DNA of 8,984 nt from JAQGMJ01 sp036271855 (GCA_036271855.1 DATAZV010000468.1:1-8984); one strand, 5' to 3'. Counted from the stretch's first letter, positions 1-5,457 are shown. Made by a program: numbers and translations. Notes: a model not told the origin generated them from the sequence alone.

Positions 1-294
1 ATGCTGCTGCAGACCGACCCGACCATCATTTACGGCATGGGGACGCGCTTCGACGGCAACCTGCGCAAGCGCGATTTGCAGGAAGACGGCCCCTATAACA
101 GCTATACCCGCACCGGCCTGCCGCCGACGCCGATTGCCCTGCCTGGCGCGGCGGCGATCCAGGCAGCGCTGCACCCGGCCGATACCGAGGCGATCTATTT
201 CGTCGCCAAGGGCAACGGCACCCACGAGTTCTCTTCCACCCTGGAAGCGCACAACCGGGCGGTCAACCGTTACCAGAAAAAGCAGGCCGGCTGA
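1..294 (+). CDS. mltG: Endolytic murein transglycosylase MltG, C-terminal fragment
   Basis: This is the C-terminal 97 residues of a YceG/MltG family protein, which cleaves nascent peptidoglycan glycan strands at the inner membrane and so sets strand length. The family-typical tail is clear: an LLQTDPT(I/V)IYG stretch at residues 2-12, a YNSYTR-GLPPTPI motif at 33-46, the NPG-like ALPG followed by AIQAALHPA at 47-59, and YFVAKGNGTHEFS at 66-78. The catalytic glutamate and the N-terminal membrane anchor lie upstream of the window, so the ATG at position 1 is almost certainly an internal methionine rather than the start. The stop is 1 nt before the tmk ATG, the usual arrangement of this operon. 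Identification is firm; only the start is missing. Confidence 0.93.
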   Translation: MLLQTDPTIIYGMGTRFDGNLRKRDLQEDGPYNSYTRTGLPPTPIALPGAAAIQAALHPADTEAIYFVAKGNGTHEFSSTLEAHNRAVNRYQKKQAG

Positions 295-295
295 C

Positions 296-973
296 ATGCA
301 AGCCGACGTCGAGACCGATTCCGCCGCTGTCGCCCCCGAGGTGGCCGCGGCGATCAAGGGCGAGGGCGGCAAGCCCCGCTTCATCACCTTCGAGGGCATC
401 GACGGCGCCGGCAAATCGACCCACATCAATACGGTTGCCGACCTGGTGCGCGCGCGTGGGGTGGAAGTGGTGGTCACCCGCGAGCCGGGCGGCACCGCCA
501 TCGGCGAATCCCTGCGCGGCCTGCTGCTGGCCGAGGCCATGCACCTGGAAACCGAGACCCTGCTGATGTTCGCCGCCCGCCGCGAACACGTCGCCCAGGT
601 GATCGCCCCGGCCCTGGCGCGTGGCGCCTGGGTAATTTCGGACCGCTTCACCGATGCCACCTTTGCCTACCAGGGCGGGGGACGCGGGGTGCCGGCGGAG
701 AAAATCCAGGCACTGGCGGACTGGGTGCATCCTGGCCTCACCCCGGATTTGACCTTACTTTTCGACCTGCCGCGCGAGGTCGCCGCCGGCCGCATGGCAT
801 CGAGCCGGGCGCTGGATCGCTTCGAAATCGAGCTGACTGATTTCCACGAGCGGGTGCGCGCCGAATACCTGCGCCGCGCCGCCGCCGAGCCCAAGCGTTT
901 TCGCGTCATCGACGCCAATCTGGCGCCGGAACAAATCTCGAAAGAACTTGAGAAAATACTCTCAAGTATATGA
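296..973 (+). CDS. tmk: Thymidylate kinase (dTMP kinase)
   Basis: The 225-residue product phosphorylates dTMP to dTDP with ATP in the cytoplasm, an essential step of dTTP synthesis. Visible motifs are the P-loop GIDGAGKST (34-42), the TREPGGT substrate-binding segment (61-67), the DRF motif (116-118), the AYQGGGRG loop (124-131) and the LID-region LDRFE (173-177). The ATG lies 1 nt after the mltG stop, so translation is probably coupled. Bacterial enzymes usually start only a few residues before the first beta strand, whereas this start gives about 27 extra alanine- and acid-rich residues; an in-frame GTG at 341 would shorten it. The last codons approach holB within a few nucleotides. The enzyme assignment is secure, the exact start less so. 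Confidence 0.95.
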   Translation: MQADVETDSAAVAPEVAAAIKGEGGKPRFITFEGIDGAGKSTHINTVADLVRARGVEVVVTREPGGTAIGESLRGLLLAEAMHLETETLLMFAARREHVAQVIAPALARGAWVISDRFTDATFAYQGGGRGVPAEKIQALADWVHPGLTPDLTLLFDLPREVAAGRMASSRALDRFEIELTDFHERVRAEYLRRAAAEPKRFRVIDANLAPEQISKELEKILSSI

Positions 974-980
974 AAATACT

Positions 981-2015
981 GTGAAAGAATTGTCGTACCG
1001 GTGGCTGGAACCGGCCTGGGAGCAACTCCAGGCGCAGCGTGAACGCCTGCCCCATGCCTTGCTGATTTATGGGCCGCCGAACATCGGCAAGCGCGAGCTG
1101 GCCGAGCATTTTGCGCAAAGCCTGTTGTGCGAAACGCCAGCCGCCGGGGGCCATCCCTGCGGTATCTGCAACGCCTGCCGCTGGTTCGGCGACGGCAATC
1201 ATCCGGATTATCGCGCCGTGCTGCCGGAAATCCTGCAGGCGGCCGATACCGAAACAGGCGCGGAAAATGCTGAAGGCGAAGCCGGCGCCAAGTCCAAGAC
1301 GCCGAGCAAGGAAATCAAGATCGAGCAGATCCGCTCCCTGGACACGTTTTTCGCTATCGGCACCCACCGCGGCGGCGCCAAGGTGGTGTTGCTTTATCCG
1401 GCCGATGCGCTGAACCAGGCTTCTGCCAATGCCCTGCTGAAAACCCTGGAGGAGCCCTCGGCCGGTACGGTTTTCCTGCTGGTCAGCAGCCGGCTGGATC
1501 ATTTGTTGCCGACCATCAAAAGCCGCACCGCCAAGTTCGCTGTCGCCCCGCCGTCGCCGGCGGCGGCGCTGGCCTGGCTGGAACAGCAGGGCGTAGCCGA
1601 CGCACAAACCGCCCTGGCCGAAGCAGGGGGTGCGCCCCTGGCCGCTCTGAGCAAGGCGGAAGACGAGGCGGCGGTGGAGGTGCGCACCATGCTGATCGAC
1701 GCGCTTACCGGCACGCGCGCACTCGACCCCATCGCCACCGCGGAAAAATGCGACAAGGCCGGCGCCGAATTGCTGACGCTATGGCTGACCCAATGGGTAT
1801 CGGACCTGATTTTGCACAGAAACAGCGGCAAAGTGCGCTATTATCCCCGGCAGATCAAGACGATAGAAAAGCTGGCGGCAGCCGCCGATTTGCCCGGGCT
1901 TTTTCGCCTTTACCGCAGCTTGTTGGCGGCACGGCGCAGCGCCGGCCACCCGCTTAATGTCCGTCTGGTCGCCGAAGATTTGCTGATCGACTACGCCCGC
2001 GCAATCCACTCCTGA
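981..2015 (+). CDS. holB: DNA polymerase III subunit delta-prime
   Basis: This is the delta-prime subunit of the clamp loader that puts the beta sliding clamp on primed DNA. From the chosen GTG it has 344 residues: a P-loop-like GPPNIGK (31-37), four zinc-finger cysteines (C50, C60, C63, C66), the ALLKTLEEPS segment (151-160) typical of gamma/delta-prime, and a helical C-terminal collar domain. A charged, low-complexity insert sits at about 88-110. The usual SRC motif after LLPTIK reads SRT (181-183), so the cysteine is replaced while the arginine is kept. The start is uncertain: GTG at 981 lies 7 nt after the tmk stop and puts the conserved SYRWLEPAW near the N-terminus; an in-frame TTG at 948 would overlap tmk, and another TTG is at 990. 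No strong Shine-Dalgarno decides it. The stop is 2 nt before the next ATG. Confidence 0.9.
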   Translation: MKELSYRWLEPAWEQLQAQRERLPHALLIYGPPNIGKRELAEHFAQSLLCETPAAGGHPCGICNACRWFGDGNHPDYRAVLPEILQAADTETGAENAEGEAGAKSKTPSKEIKIEQIRSLDTFFAIGTHRGGAKVVLLYPADALNQASANALLKTLEEPSAGTVFLLVSSRLDHLLPTIKSRTAKFAVAPPSPAAALAWLEQQGVADAQTALAEAGGAPLAALSKAEDEAAVEVRTMLIDALTGTRALDPIATAEKCDKAGAELLTLWLTQWVSDLILHRNSGKVRYYPRQIKTIEKLAAAADLPGLFRLYRSLLAARRSAGHPLNVRLVAEDLLIDYARAIHS

Positions 2016-2017
2016 AC

Positions 2018-2395
2018 ATGGCCGACGACACCACCAAGACCGCGCAAGCAGGCGGCGCCCGTCCCAGCATGCTTTCCTTGAACATCAAGGAAAAGTCGGC
2101 GCTGTACGCTGCCTTCATGCCGCACCTGACCAACGGCGGCCTGTTCATTCCCACCACCCGCGCCTACAAACTGGGCGACCAGGTCTACATGCTGCTGTCC
2201 CTGATGGACGATCCGGCCAAGCTGCCGGTGGCGGGCACCGTGGTCTGGGTCACCCCGGCCGGCGCCCACGGCAGCAAGCAGCAGGGGGTCGGGGTGCAAT
2301 TCTCCAGCGACGAAAGCGGCCAGTCGGCGCGTCGCAAGATTGAGAATATCCTGGGCAACGCCATCTCCTCGACACGGCCCACGCATACCCTTTAG
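2018..2395 (+). CDS. pilZ: PilZ-domain protein, type IV pilus-associated
   Basis: This 125-residue PilZ-domain protein sits in the classic holB-pilZ-tatD position. In Pseudomonas and Xanthomonas the protein from this locus is needed for type IV pilus assembly and binds the assembly ATPase PilB rather than cyclic di-GMP. Visible parts are the beta-barrel start LSLNIKEKSALYAAFMPHLTNGGLFIPT (19-46), the VAGTVVWVTP strand (71-80) and GVGVQF (90-95). The canonical c-di-GMP signature, an N-terminal RxxxR with (D/N)xSxxG, is not present; only the NGG of the second part is recognisable. This matches the non-binding PilZ class, so its role is probably protein-protein contact. It starts 2 nt after the holB stop and is followed by an AT-rich intergenic region. 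Confidence 0.85.
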   Translation: MADDTTKTAQAGGARPSMLSLNIKEKSALYAAFMPHLTNGGLFIPTTRAYKLGDQVYMLLSLMDDPAKLPVAGTVVWVTPAGAHGSKQQGVGVQFSSDESGQSARRKIENILGNAISSTRPTHTL

Positions 2396-2424
2396 GGCTT
2401 GGGTTGATCGTTTTTCAGGCAATT

Positions 2425-2441
2425 TCGATGCTCAGCATCGA
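2425..2441 (+). terminator. Small perfect hairpin after pilZ
   Basis: The sequence is a perfect inverted repeat, TCGATGC-TCA-GCATCGA, 30 nt after the pilZ stop. The stem is 7 bp and the following sequence is only moderately T-rich (CTTTATCTATAT), so it is a weak intrinsic terminator at best. It may mark the end of the mltG-pilZ transcript or act as an RNA 3' stabiliser. Confidence 0.35.
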
Positions 2442-2464
2442 CTTTATCTATATCAATTAAACAT

Positions 2465-2478
2465 TTGATTTATATCAT
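2465..2478 (+). promoter_or_regulatory. Candidate FNR/CRP-type operator upstream of tatD
   Basis: TTGATTTATATCAT matches the FNR/DNR consensus TTGAT-N4-ATCAA at 9 of 10 defined positions. It lies in an unusually AT-rich gap, 60-73 nt before the tatD ATG. A GAGAAT hexamer at 2503-2508 would be a -10 element (4 of 6 to consensus) with a start near 2514, which places the site centre about 42 nt upstream: class II activator geometry. An ATCAA at 2452-2456 forms a second, wider inverted repeat with the same TTGAT. In AT-rich DNA such matches occur by chance, so this is a candidate only. Confidence 0.4.
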
Positions 2479-2537
2479 ATTAACTATTTTCATTATGTCT
2501 AAGAGAATAGATTAGGAAGTCTTGTCAAGCTATTGAT

Positions 2538-3317
2538 ATGTTTGTTGATTCTCACTGTCACATCAATTTTCCGGATTTTGCCCCCCGGCTGCCCGAGTTA
2601 TTTGCCGCCATGGCGCAAAACCAGGTCAGCCACGCGCTTTGCGTAGGAGTGAATTTCGAGGACCTGGGCAGCGTGCTGGCCCTGGCTGATAGCCACCCGA
2701 ACGTCTATGCCTCGGTCGGCGTGCATCCCGACCACGACGAGGACACCGAGCCCACCATCGAGCGCCTGACCGAACTGGCGCGCCACCCCAAGGTGGTGGC
2801 AATCGGCGAAACCGGCCTGGACTACTACCGCCTGACCGGCGACCTGGAATGGCAGCGGGAACGCTTTCGCACCCATATCCGCGCGGCCATCGCCAACCAA
2901 AAGCCCCTGATCATCCATACCCGCGCCGCCGCCGACGACACCTTGCGCATCATGCGCGAGGAGGGCGCCGAAAAGGCCGGCGGGGTGATGCACTGCTTCA
3001 CCGAGACCCGCGCCGTGGCCGAGGCGGCGATGGAAATGGGCTTTCACATTTCATTCTCCGGCATCGTCACCTTCAAAAACGCCAAGGAACTGAAAGAGGT
3101 GGCGCGGATCGTACCCATGGACAAAATGCTGATCGAGACCGATTCCCCTTATCTCGCTCCCGTGCCGCATCGTGGCAAGGTCAACGAACCGGCTTTCGTG
3201 GTCCATGTTGCCGAGGAGATCGCCCGGTTGAAAGACATCCCGCTGGAAAAGGTGGCACAGGCCACCACCGACAACTTTTTTCGCCTGTTCCAGGTGAGCC
3301 CGGCGGCCGCCGCATGA
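2538..3317 (+). CDS. tatD: TatD-family metal-dependent DNase
   Basis: This 259-residue TIM-barrel hydrolase of the TatD/YcfH family acts on DNA (3'-5' exonuclease in characterised members, linked to DNA repair and DNA turnover); it is not part of Tat export despite the name. The metal-binding set is complete: HxH at H6 and H8 in DSHCH, E91 in IGETGLDYY, H127 in IIHTR, H152 in MHCF and D202 in ETDSPYL. Length is normal for the family. The ATG has no good Shine-Dalgarno; an AGGAAG at 2514-2519 is too distant. It follows the AT-rich gap, so it is probably transcribed from its own promoter, and it overlaps the ankyrin gene by 4 nt (ATGA). The chromosomal position after pilZ is typical of tatD/ycfH in proteobacteria. 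Confidence 0.93.
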   Translation: MFVDSHCHINFPDFAPRLPELFAAMAQNQVSHALCVGVNFEDLGSVLALADSHPNVYASVGVHPDHDEDTEPTIERLTELARHPKVVAIGETGLDYYRLTGDLEWQRERFRTHIRAAIANQKPLIIHTRAAADDTLRIMREEGAEKAGGVMHCFTETRAVAEAAMEMGFHISFSGIVTFKNAKELKEVARIVPMDKMLIETDSPYLAPVPHRGKVNEPAFVVHVAEEIARLKDIPLEKVAQATTDNFFRLFQVSPAAAA

Positions 3318-3961
3318 GCCCCTTAATCAGTCGTAGCGCCGGTGCCTTGATCCTCGGCCTGGCACTCGCCGGCCCGGTGGGCGCCGCCGCCTACGACGAC
3401 TTCCTCCAGGCGGTGCAAAACAGCCGGCCCAAGGAAGTCGTTGCCCTGCTCAAGCGCGGCATGGATCCCAATTCGGTCGACACCAAGGGCCAGCCGGTGC
3501 TGCACATCGCGACGCGCGAAGGCAACCTGGAAGTGGTGCAGGCTCTGGTTGCAGCCGGTGCGGACATCGACAAACGCAATCTGCTCGGGGAAACCCCGAT
3601 CATGCTAGCCTGCCTGGCCGGCTCGACCAAAATAGTCGAATTCCTGCTTTCCAAGGACGCCGAGATCAACCAGCCGGGCTGGACGCCGCTGCTTTACGCC
3701 GCCACCAACGGCCACAGCGACATCGTCAAGATGCTGCTCGACAACAGCGCCTACATTGATTCTGCCGCACCCAACGGCACTACGCCCCTGATGATGGCGG
3801 TGCGCGGCGGCTATATCAACACCGTGCGCCTGCTGCTGGAGGAAGGCGCCGACCCGACTTTGAAAAACGAGAATGGCGACACCGCCATCAGCTGGGCGCA
3901 AAAGGCCAAGCAAACCGACATGGCCGAGCTGATCGGCGCCAAGCTCAAGGCGCGCAAGTAG
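3314..3961 (+). CDS. Exported ankyrin-repeat protein
   Basis: The 215-residue product starts with a Sec signal peptide: a short positive start, the hydrophobic core ALILGLALAGPVG, and a probable cut after the AAA near residue 24-26. About five to six ankyrin repeats follow (roughly 26-57, 58-90, 91-121, 122-153, 154-187, 188-215), with consensus pieces such as GQPVLHIATREGNLEVVQALVAAGADI and GTTPLMMAVRGGYINTVRLLLEEGADP. It is therefore a periplasmic protein-binding scaffold. The joint between the third and fourth repeats (INQPGWTPLL, about 118-127) lacks the usual loop residues, a small internal deletion compared with the neighbouring repeats. The start codon overlaps the tatD stop as ATGA, so the two are translationally coupled. 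The partner is unknown. Confidence 0.88.
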   Translation: MSPLISRSAGALILGLALAGPVGAAAYDDFLQAVQNSRPKEVVALLKRGMDPNSVDTKGQPVLHIATREGNLEVVQALVAAGADIDKRNLLGETPIMLACLAGSTKIVEFLLSKDAEINQPGWTPLLYAATNGHSDIVKMLLDNSAYIDSAAPNGTTPLMMAVRGGYINTVRLLLEEGADPTLKNENGDTAISWAQKAKQTDMAELIGAKLKARK

Positions 3962-3969
3962 GGCGGCGC

Positions 3970-3991
3970 AGCCCGCCAAACCTTGGCGGCT
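3970..3991 (+). terminator. Strong GC hairpin after the ankyrin gene
   Basis: CCGCCAA (3973-3979) and TTGGCGG (3983-3989) form a perfect 7-bp stem with loop ACC, extended by AG/CT across a one-base bulge. It begins 9 nt after the ankyrin stop. There is no T-tract behind it, so it is not a canonical intrinsic terminator; it could stabilise the 3' end or pause polymerase. Confidence 0.4.
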
Positions 3992-4055
3992 GGGTAGCGC
4001 AAGACGCTTTGTCCAATAGGCAGTATCGGGGACGATTGTCGGGATTCGCCTTGAA

Positions 4056-4077
4056 ATATTGATTTTCAAATCAATAT
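4056..4077. promoter_or_regulatory. 22-bp near-perfect palindrome, candidate operator
   Basis: The arms ATATTGATTT and AAATCAATAT are exact reverse complements separated only by TC. The element sits 54-75 nt upstream of the ATG at 4131 in a locally AT-rich patch. A TTGAAA at 4051-4056 (5 of 6 to the -35 consensus) abuts it, so the palindrome would cover the spacer and -10 zone of a promoter, as a repressor site would. The 2-nt loop makes an RNA hairpin less favourable than a dimeric DNA-binding site. The half-sites resemble TTGAT-ATCAA but with 6 rather than 4 nt between, so it is not a proper FNR box. Confidence 0.45.
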
Positions 4078-4130
4078 CGAGGGCATTCCTCCATTTCAAA
4101 CCCAACCCGGCCTTACCCGCGTCGGCCGGC

Positions 4131-4550
4131 ATGCGTATATCCATCATGGTCAGCCCGGAAAGTCCGAATTACAGCATCGTCCTGAGCGATGACAACGCCT
4201 TCATCCACTACCGTTCCCTCGCCTCCGCGCGCAATCCCGCCGAAATGGCCGAACGCCTGCGGGCCGCAGTGGCACTCGGGCAGGCAAATCGGCTCAAGCG
4301 CATCATGTTCGACTCGCGGGGCGCGCCGTTCCAGGCCGGCATTGGCGCACAGTACGACTACGCCTACAACCAGGCCTGGAAACTCGGCCTGACGCGCGAC
4401 TGGCGCATCGCCCTGCTGGTGTCGCCGGGGGACGCTTCCTACGGCTTCATGGAAACCGCGTTCATCAATTCAGGCTACATCGCACGCCTGTTCGACGGCT
4501 ACGCGCCGGCGGCTGACTGGCTTCGCGGCCATACATCGGCGCCGGCCTAG
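4131..4550 (+). CDS. Small SpoIIAA/STAS-like protein, paralog A
   Basis: The function is not recognised. The 139-residue product has no signal peptide or membrane segment and looks cytoplasmic. It opens with two short strands (NYSIVLSD, NAFIHYRS), then an alpha helix (AEMAERLRAAVALG), a strand ending in IMFDSRGAPF (58-67), a helical region, the strand WRIALLVSP (91-99), and a C-terminal IARLFDGYAPAADWLR (117-132). This alternating pattern with D-x-R and an F-x-x-Y-x-x-A-x-x-WL tail resembles SpoIIAA-like/STAS domains. The facing gene at 4844-5374 shares the same pattern. The start is unclear: ATG at 4131 and ATG at 4146 both lack a Shine-Dalgarno, and an in-frame TTG at 4059 lies inside the upstream palindrome and is unlikely. 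Confidence 0.65.
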   Translation: MRISIMVSPESPNYSIVLSDDNAFIHYRSLASARNPAEMAERLRAAVALGQANRLKRIMFDSRGAPFQAGIGAQYDYAYNQAWKLGLTRDWRIALLVSPGDASYGFMETAFINSGYIARLFDGYAPAADWLRGHTSAPA

Positions 4551-4569
4551 ATCCGCCTGGTCCGAAGGG

Positions 4570-4590
4570 CGGGAGCCAGAATAGCTCCCG
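4570..4590 (+). terminator. Intrinsic terminator of paralog A
   Basis: CGGGAGC (4570-4576) pairs with GCTCCCG (4584-4590) over a 7-nt loop, giving a 7-bp GC-rich stem 20 nt after the stop of the gene at 4131-4550, followed by GTTTGT. The T-run is short, so efficiency may be moderate. It separates gene A from the candidate small RNA downstream. Confidence 0.6.
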
Positions 4591-4624
4591 GTTTGTAAAA
4601 ATGCGCAAAAGTGCATCGAAGCGC

Positions 4625-4654
4625 TTGACAGCCCATTGCACGCACAGGCATTAT
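4625..4654 (+). promoter_or_regulatory. Sigma70-type promoter of the candidate small RNA
   Basis: A perfect -35 TTGACA (4625-4630) is followed after 18 nt by CATTAT (4649-4654; 5 of 6 to TATAAT). Upstream lies an A-rich stretch (TAAAAATGCGCAAAAG, 4595-4610) of the kind that acts as an UP element. The bases after the -10 are GGGTCC, a GC-rich discriminator. It is the best promoter match I noticed in the window and it faces no protein-coding gene on its strand. Confidence 0.65.
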
Positions 4655-4660
4655 GGGTCC

Positions 4661-4818
4661 TGAGATAAGTGAAACACTTACGATCATCCGCAAGGGTGGT
4701 GGTCCGCTCTTACCGCTGGCCTGTAACCGTCTTAGCTTTGTCTCAACCCTGTTTGAGGTCGTACTTTTAGTGCGCACTGGTTGCTCCGTCAAGAGAGTTG
4801 CCGTGCGCGCTTTTTTTT
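4661..4818 (+). ncRNA. Candidate small RNA of about 160 nt
   Basis: This interval lies between a sigma70 promoter and an intrinsic terminator, on the + strand, with no convincing reading frame. Predicted local structure: hairpin TAAGTG-AAA-CACTTA (4666-4680); an 11-position stem 4693-4703/4712-4722 with one mismatch and some GU pairs; hairpin CTCAA/TTGAG (4742-4746/4753-4757); and the terminator stem. TGAGA at 4661-4665 could alternatively pair with TCTCA at 4741-4745, which would close the first 85 nt as one domain. It does not look like tmRNA, RNase P RNA, SRP RNA or a tRNA, and I could not match it to 6S RNA. Both flanking protein genes point towards it. The 5' end is inferred from the promoter position. 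Confidence 0.55.
4772..4818 (+). terminator. Strong intrinsic terminator with T8 tract
   Basis: GCGCAC-T-GG (4772-4780) pairs with CC-GTGCGC (4801-4808) with one bulged T, the loop being further closed by GCTC/GAG pairing, and eight T residues follow at 4811-4818. The T-tract gives a clear + strand polarity. It cannot serve the minus-strand gene ending at 4844, since no T-run follows the stem on that strand, and the + strand gene upstream already has its own terminator. Confidence 0.75.
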
Positions 4819-4843
4819 GTCCGGGGCTATCCCGTCGTCCTCG

Positions 4844-5374
4844 CTAGAGTTTGGTCAGCAGGTCGTCCCGCGCGCGCTGCAGCCAGCGAACCGCGCCCTC
4901 ATACTCCTCGAATTTCTGCATCTGCACCCCGGCGCGACGGTGCAGCTTGAGCAGGGCGTCGAACATGGCCGGCGGCGCGTTGCTGGTTTCGTCGGCCGAC
5001 ACCAGCAGCGCCAGGCGCCACAGCGGATTGACCGCGTAGGGCAACACCGCTTCCTGCGAGAGGTCGTTGGCGGCGGGACGCTCGTCGAACCTGCACTTGC
5101 GCATATCGATCAGGCCGCCGGTGTAATAGTGCCTGAGCATCAGCTCGGTCAGCTCTTCCATGCGGCGCGACATTTCGTCGCGCCCGGTAGCAGGCCGGTA
5201 GGCCCGGTAGATGCCGATGCGGTCTTCGGGGGAGTCCTCGATCACATAATCGGGCTTGTTCTCCACCCCCCGCAGCGAAGGATCCCGCTGGCCCGGGCGG
5301 ATGCGCTTACGCATTTCCCGCCATGCCGCCGCAACGCGCTGATAAGCAGAGGAAGAGGCCGATTTGCGCTGCAT
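4844..5374 (-). CDS. Small SpoIIAA/STAS-like protein, paralog B
   Basis: The 176-residue product has no assigned function. Its first 42 residues are basic and probably flexible (AAAWREMRKRIRPGQRDPS). Residues 43-167 repeat the layout of the facing gene at 4131-4550: DYVIEDS strand, GIYRAY strand, a helix with DEMSRRMEELTELML, GGLIDMRKCRF (86-96, equivalent to IMFDSRGAPF), WRLALLVSA (119-127, equivalent to WRIALLVSP), and FEEYEGAVRWLQ (155-166, equivalent to FDGYAPAADWLR). No signal peptide or transmembrane helix is visible. The ATG at 5374 has no strong Shine-Dalgarno. The + strand also carries a long open frame here, but only the minus frame shows this homology. A SpoIIAA-like fold is my inference from the strand pattern, not a firm family match. 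Confidence 0.65.
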   Translation of the reverse strand: MQRKSASSSAYQRVAAAWREMRKRIRPGQRDPSLRGVENKPDYVIEDSPEDRIGIYRAYRPATGRDEMSRRMEELTELMLRHYYTGGLIDMRKCRFDERPAANDLSQEAVLPYAVNPLWRLALLVSADETSNAPPAMFDALLKLHRRAGVQMQKFEEYEGAVRWLQRARDDLLTKL

Positions 5375-5408
5375 GATTGAAGTCGTAAATCCAGGCCGTG
5401 CTGCCGGC

Positions 5409-5432
5409 TTATGGGTCTGATGCAGCCCATAA
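5409..5432. promoter_or_regulatory. Palindrome over the predicted start of paralog B transcription
   Basis: TTATGGG (5409-5415) and CCCATAA (5426-5432) are exact reverse complements, continued inward by CTG/CAG across one extra T, with loop ATG. The element overlaps the predicted minus-strand -10 and lies over the expected transcription start, the position of a repressor operator. It could also fold at the 5' end of the mRNA. Confidence 0.4.
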
Positions 5433-5457
5433 TATCATCCGCACCTTTCAAATTAAA
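5429..5457 (-). promoter_or_regulatory. Candidate promoter of paralog B
   Basis: On the minus strand TATTAT (plus coordinates 5429-5434; 5 of 6 to consensus) is preceded at exactly 17 nt by TTTAAT (5452-5457), a weak -35. Transcription would begin near 5422, giving a leader of about 48 nt to the ATG at 5374. Confidence 0.35.

Noticed and set aside
2538..3317. Role of TatD in twin-arginine protein export
   Set aside because: No tatABC genes are present, and the complete metal-site set and operon context mark it as the TatD/YcfH nuclease family, which is not required for Tat transport.
4056..4077. Interpretation of the palindrome as an FNR box
   Set aside because: The TTGAT and ATCAA words are 6 nt apart instead of 4, which does not fit the helical spacing of FNR/CRP dimers.
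4059..4130. TTG start extending paralog A by 24 residues
   Set aside because: The codon lies inside a 22-bp palindrome next to a -35 candidate, no Shine-Dalgarno precedes it, and the extra residues have no counterpart in the shared domain.
4661..4818. 6S RNA
   Set aside because: Length and a strong promoter would fit, but I could not see the long closing stem joining the 5' and 3' ends or the central bubble, and no ygfA-type gene is adjacent. Only a covariance-model search can exclude it fully.
4653..4847. 64-codon + strand frame within the candidate RNA region
   Set aside because: It starts inside the -10 element, has no Shine-Dalgarno, runs through the terminator and T8 tract, and shows no recognisable protein features.
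4781..5380. Long + strand open frame of about 200 codons
   Set aside because: It lies opposite paralog B. Only the minus-strand frame shows the strand/helix pattern and shared motifs with the facing gene, and the + frame begins inside the terminator of the candidate RNA.
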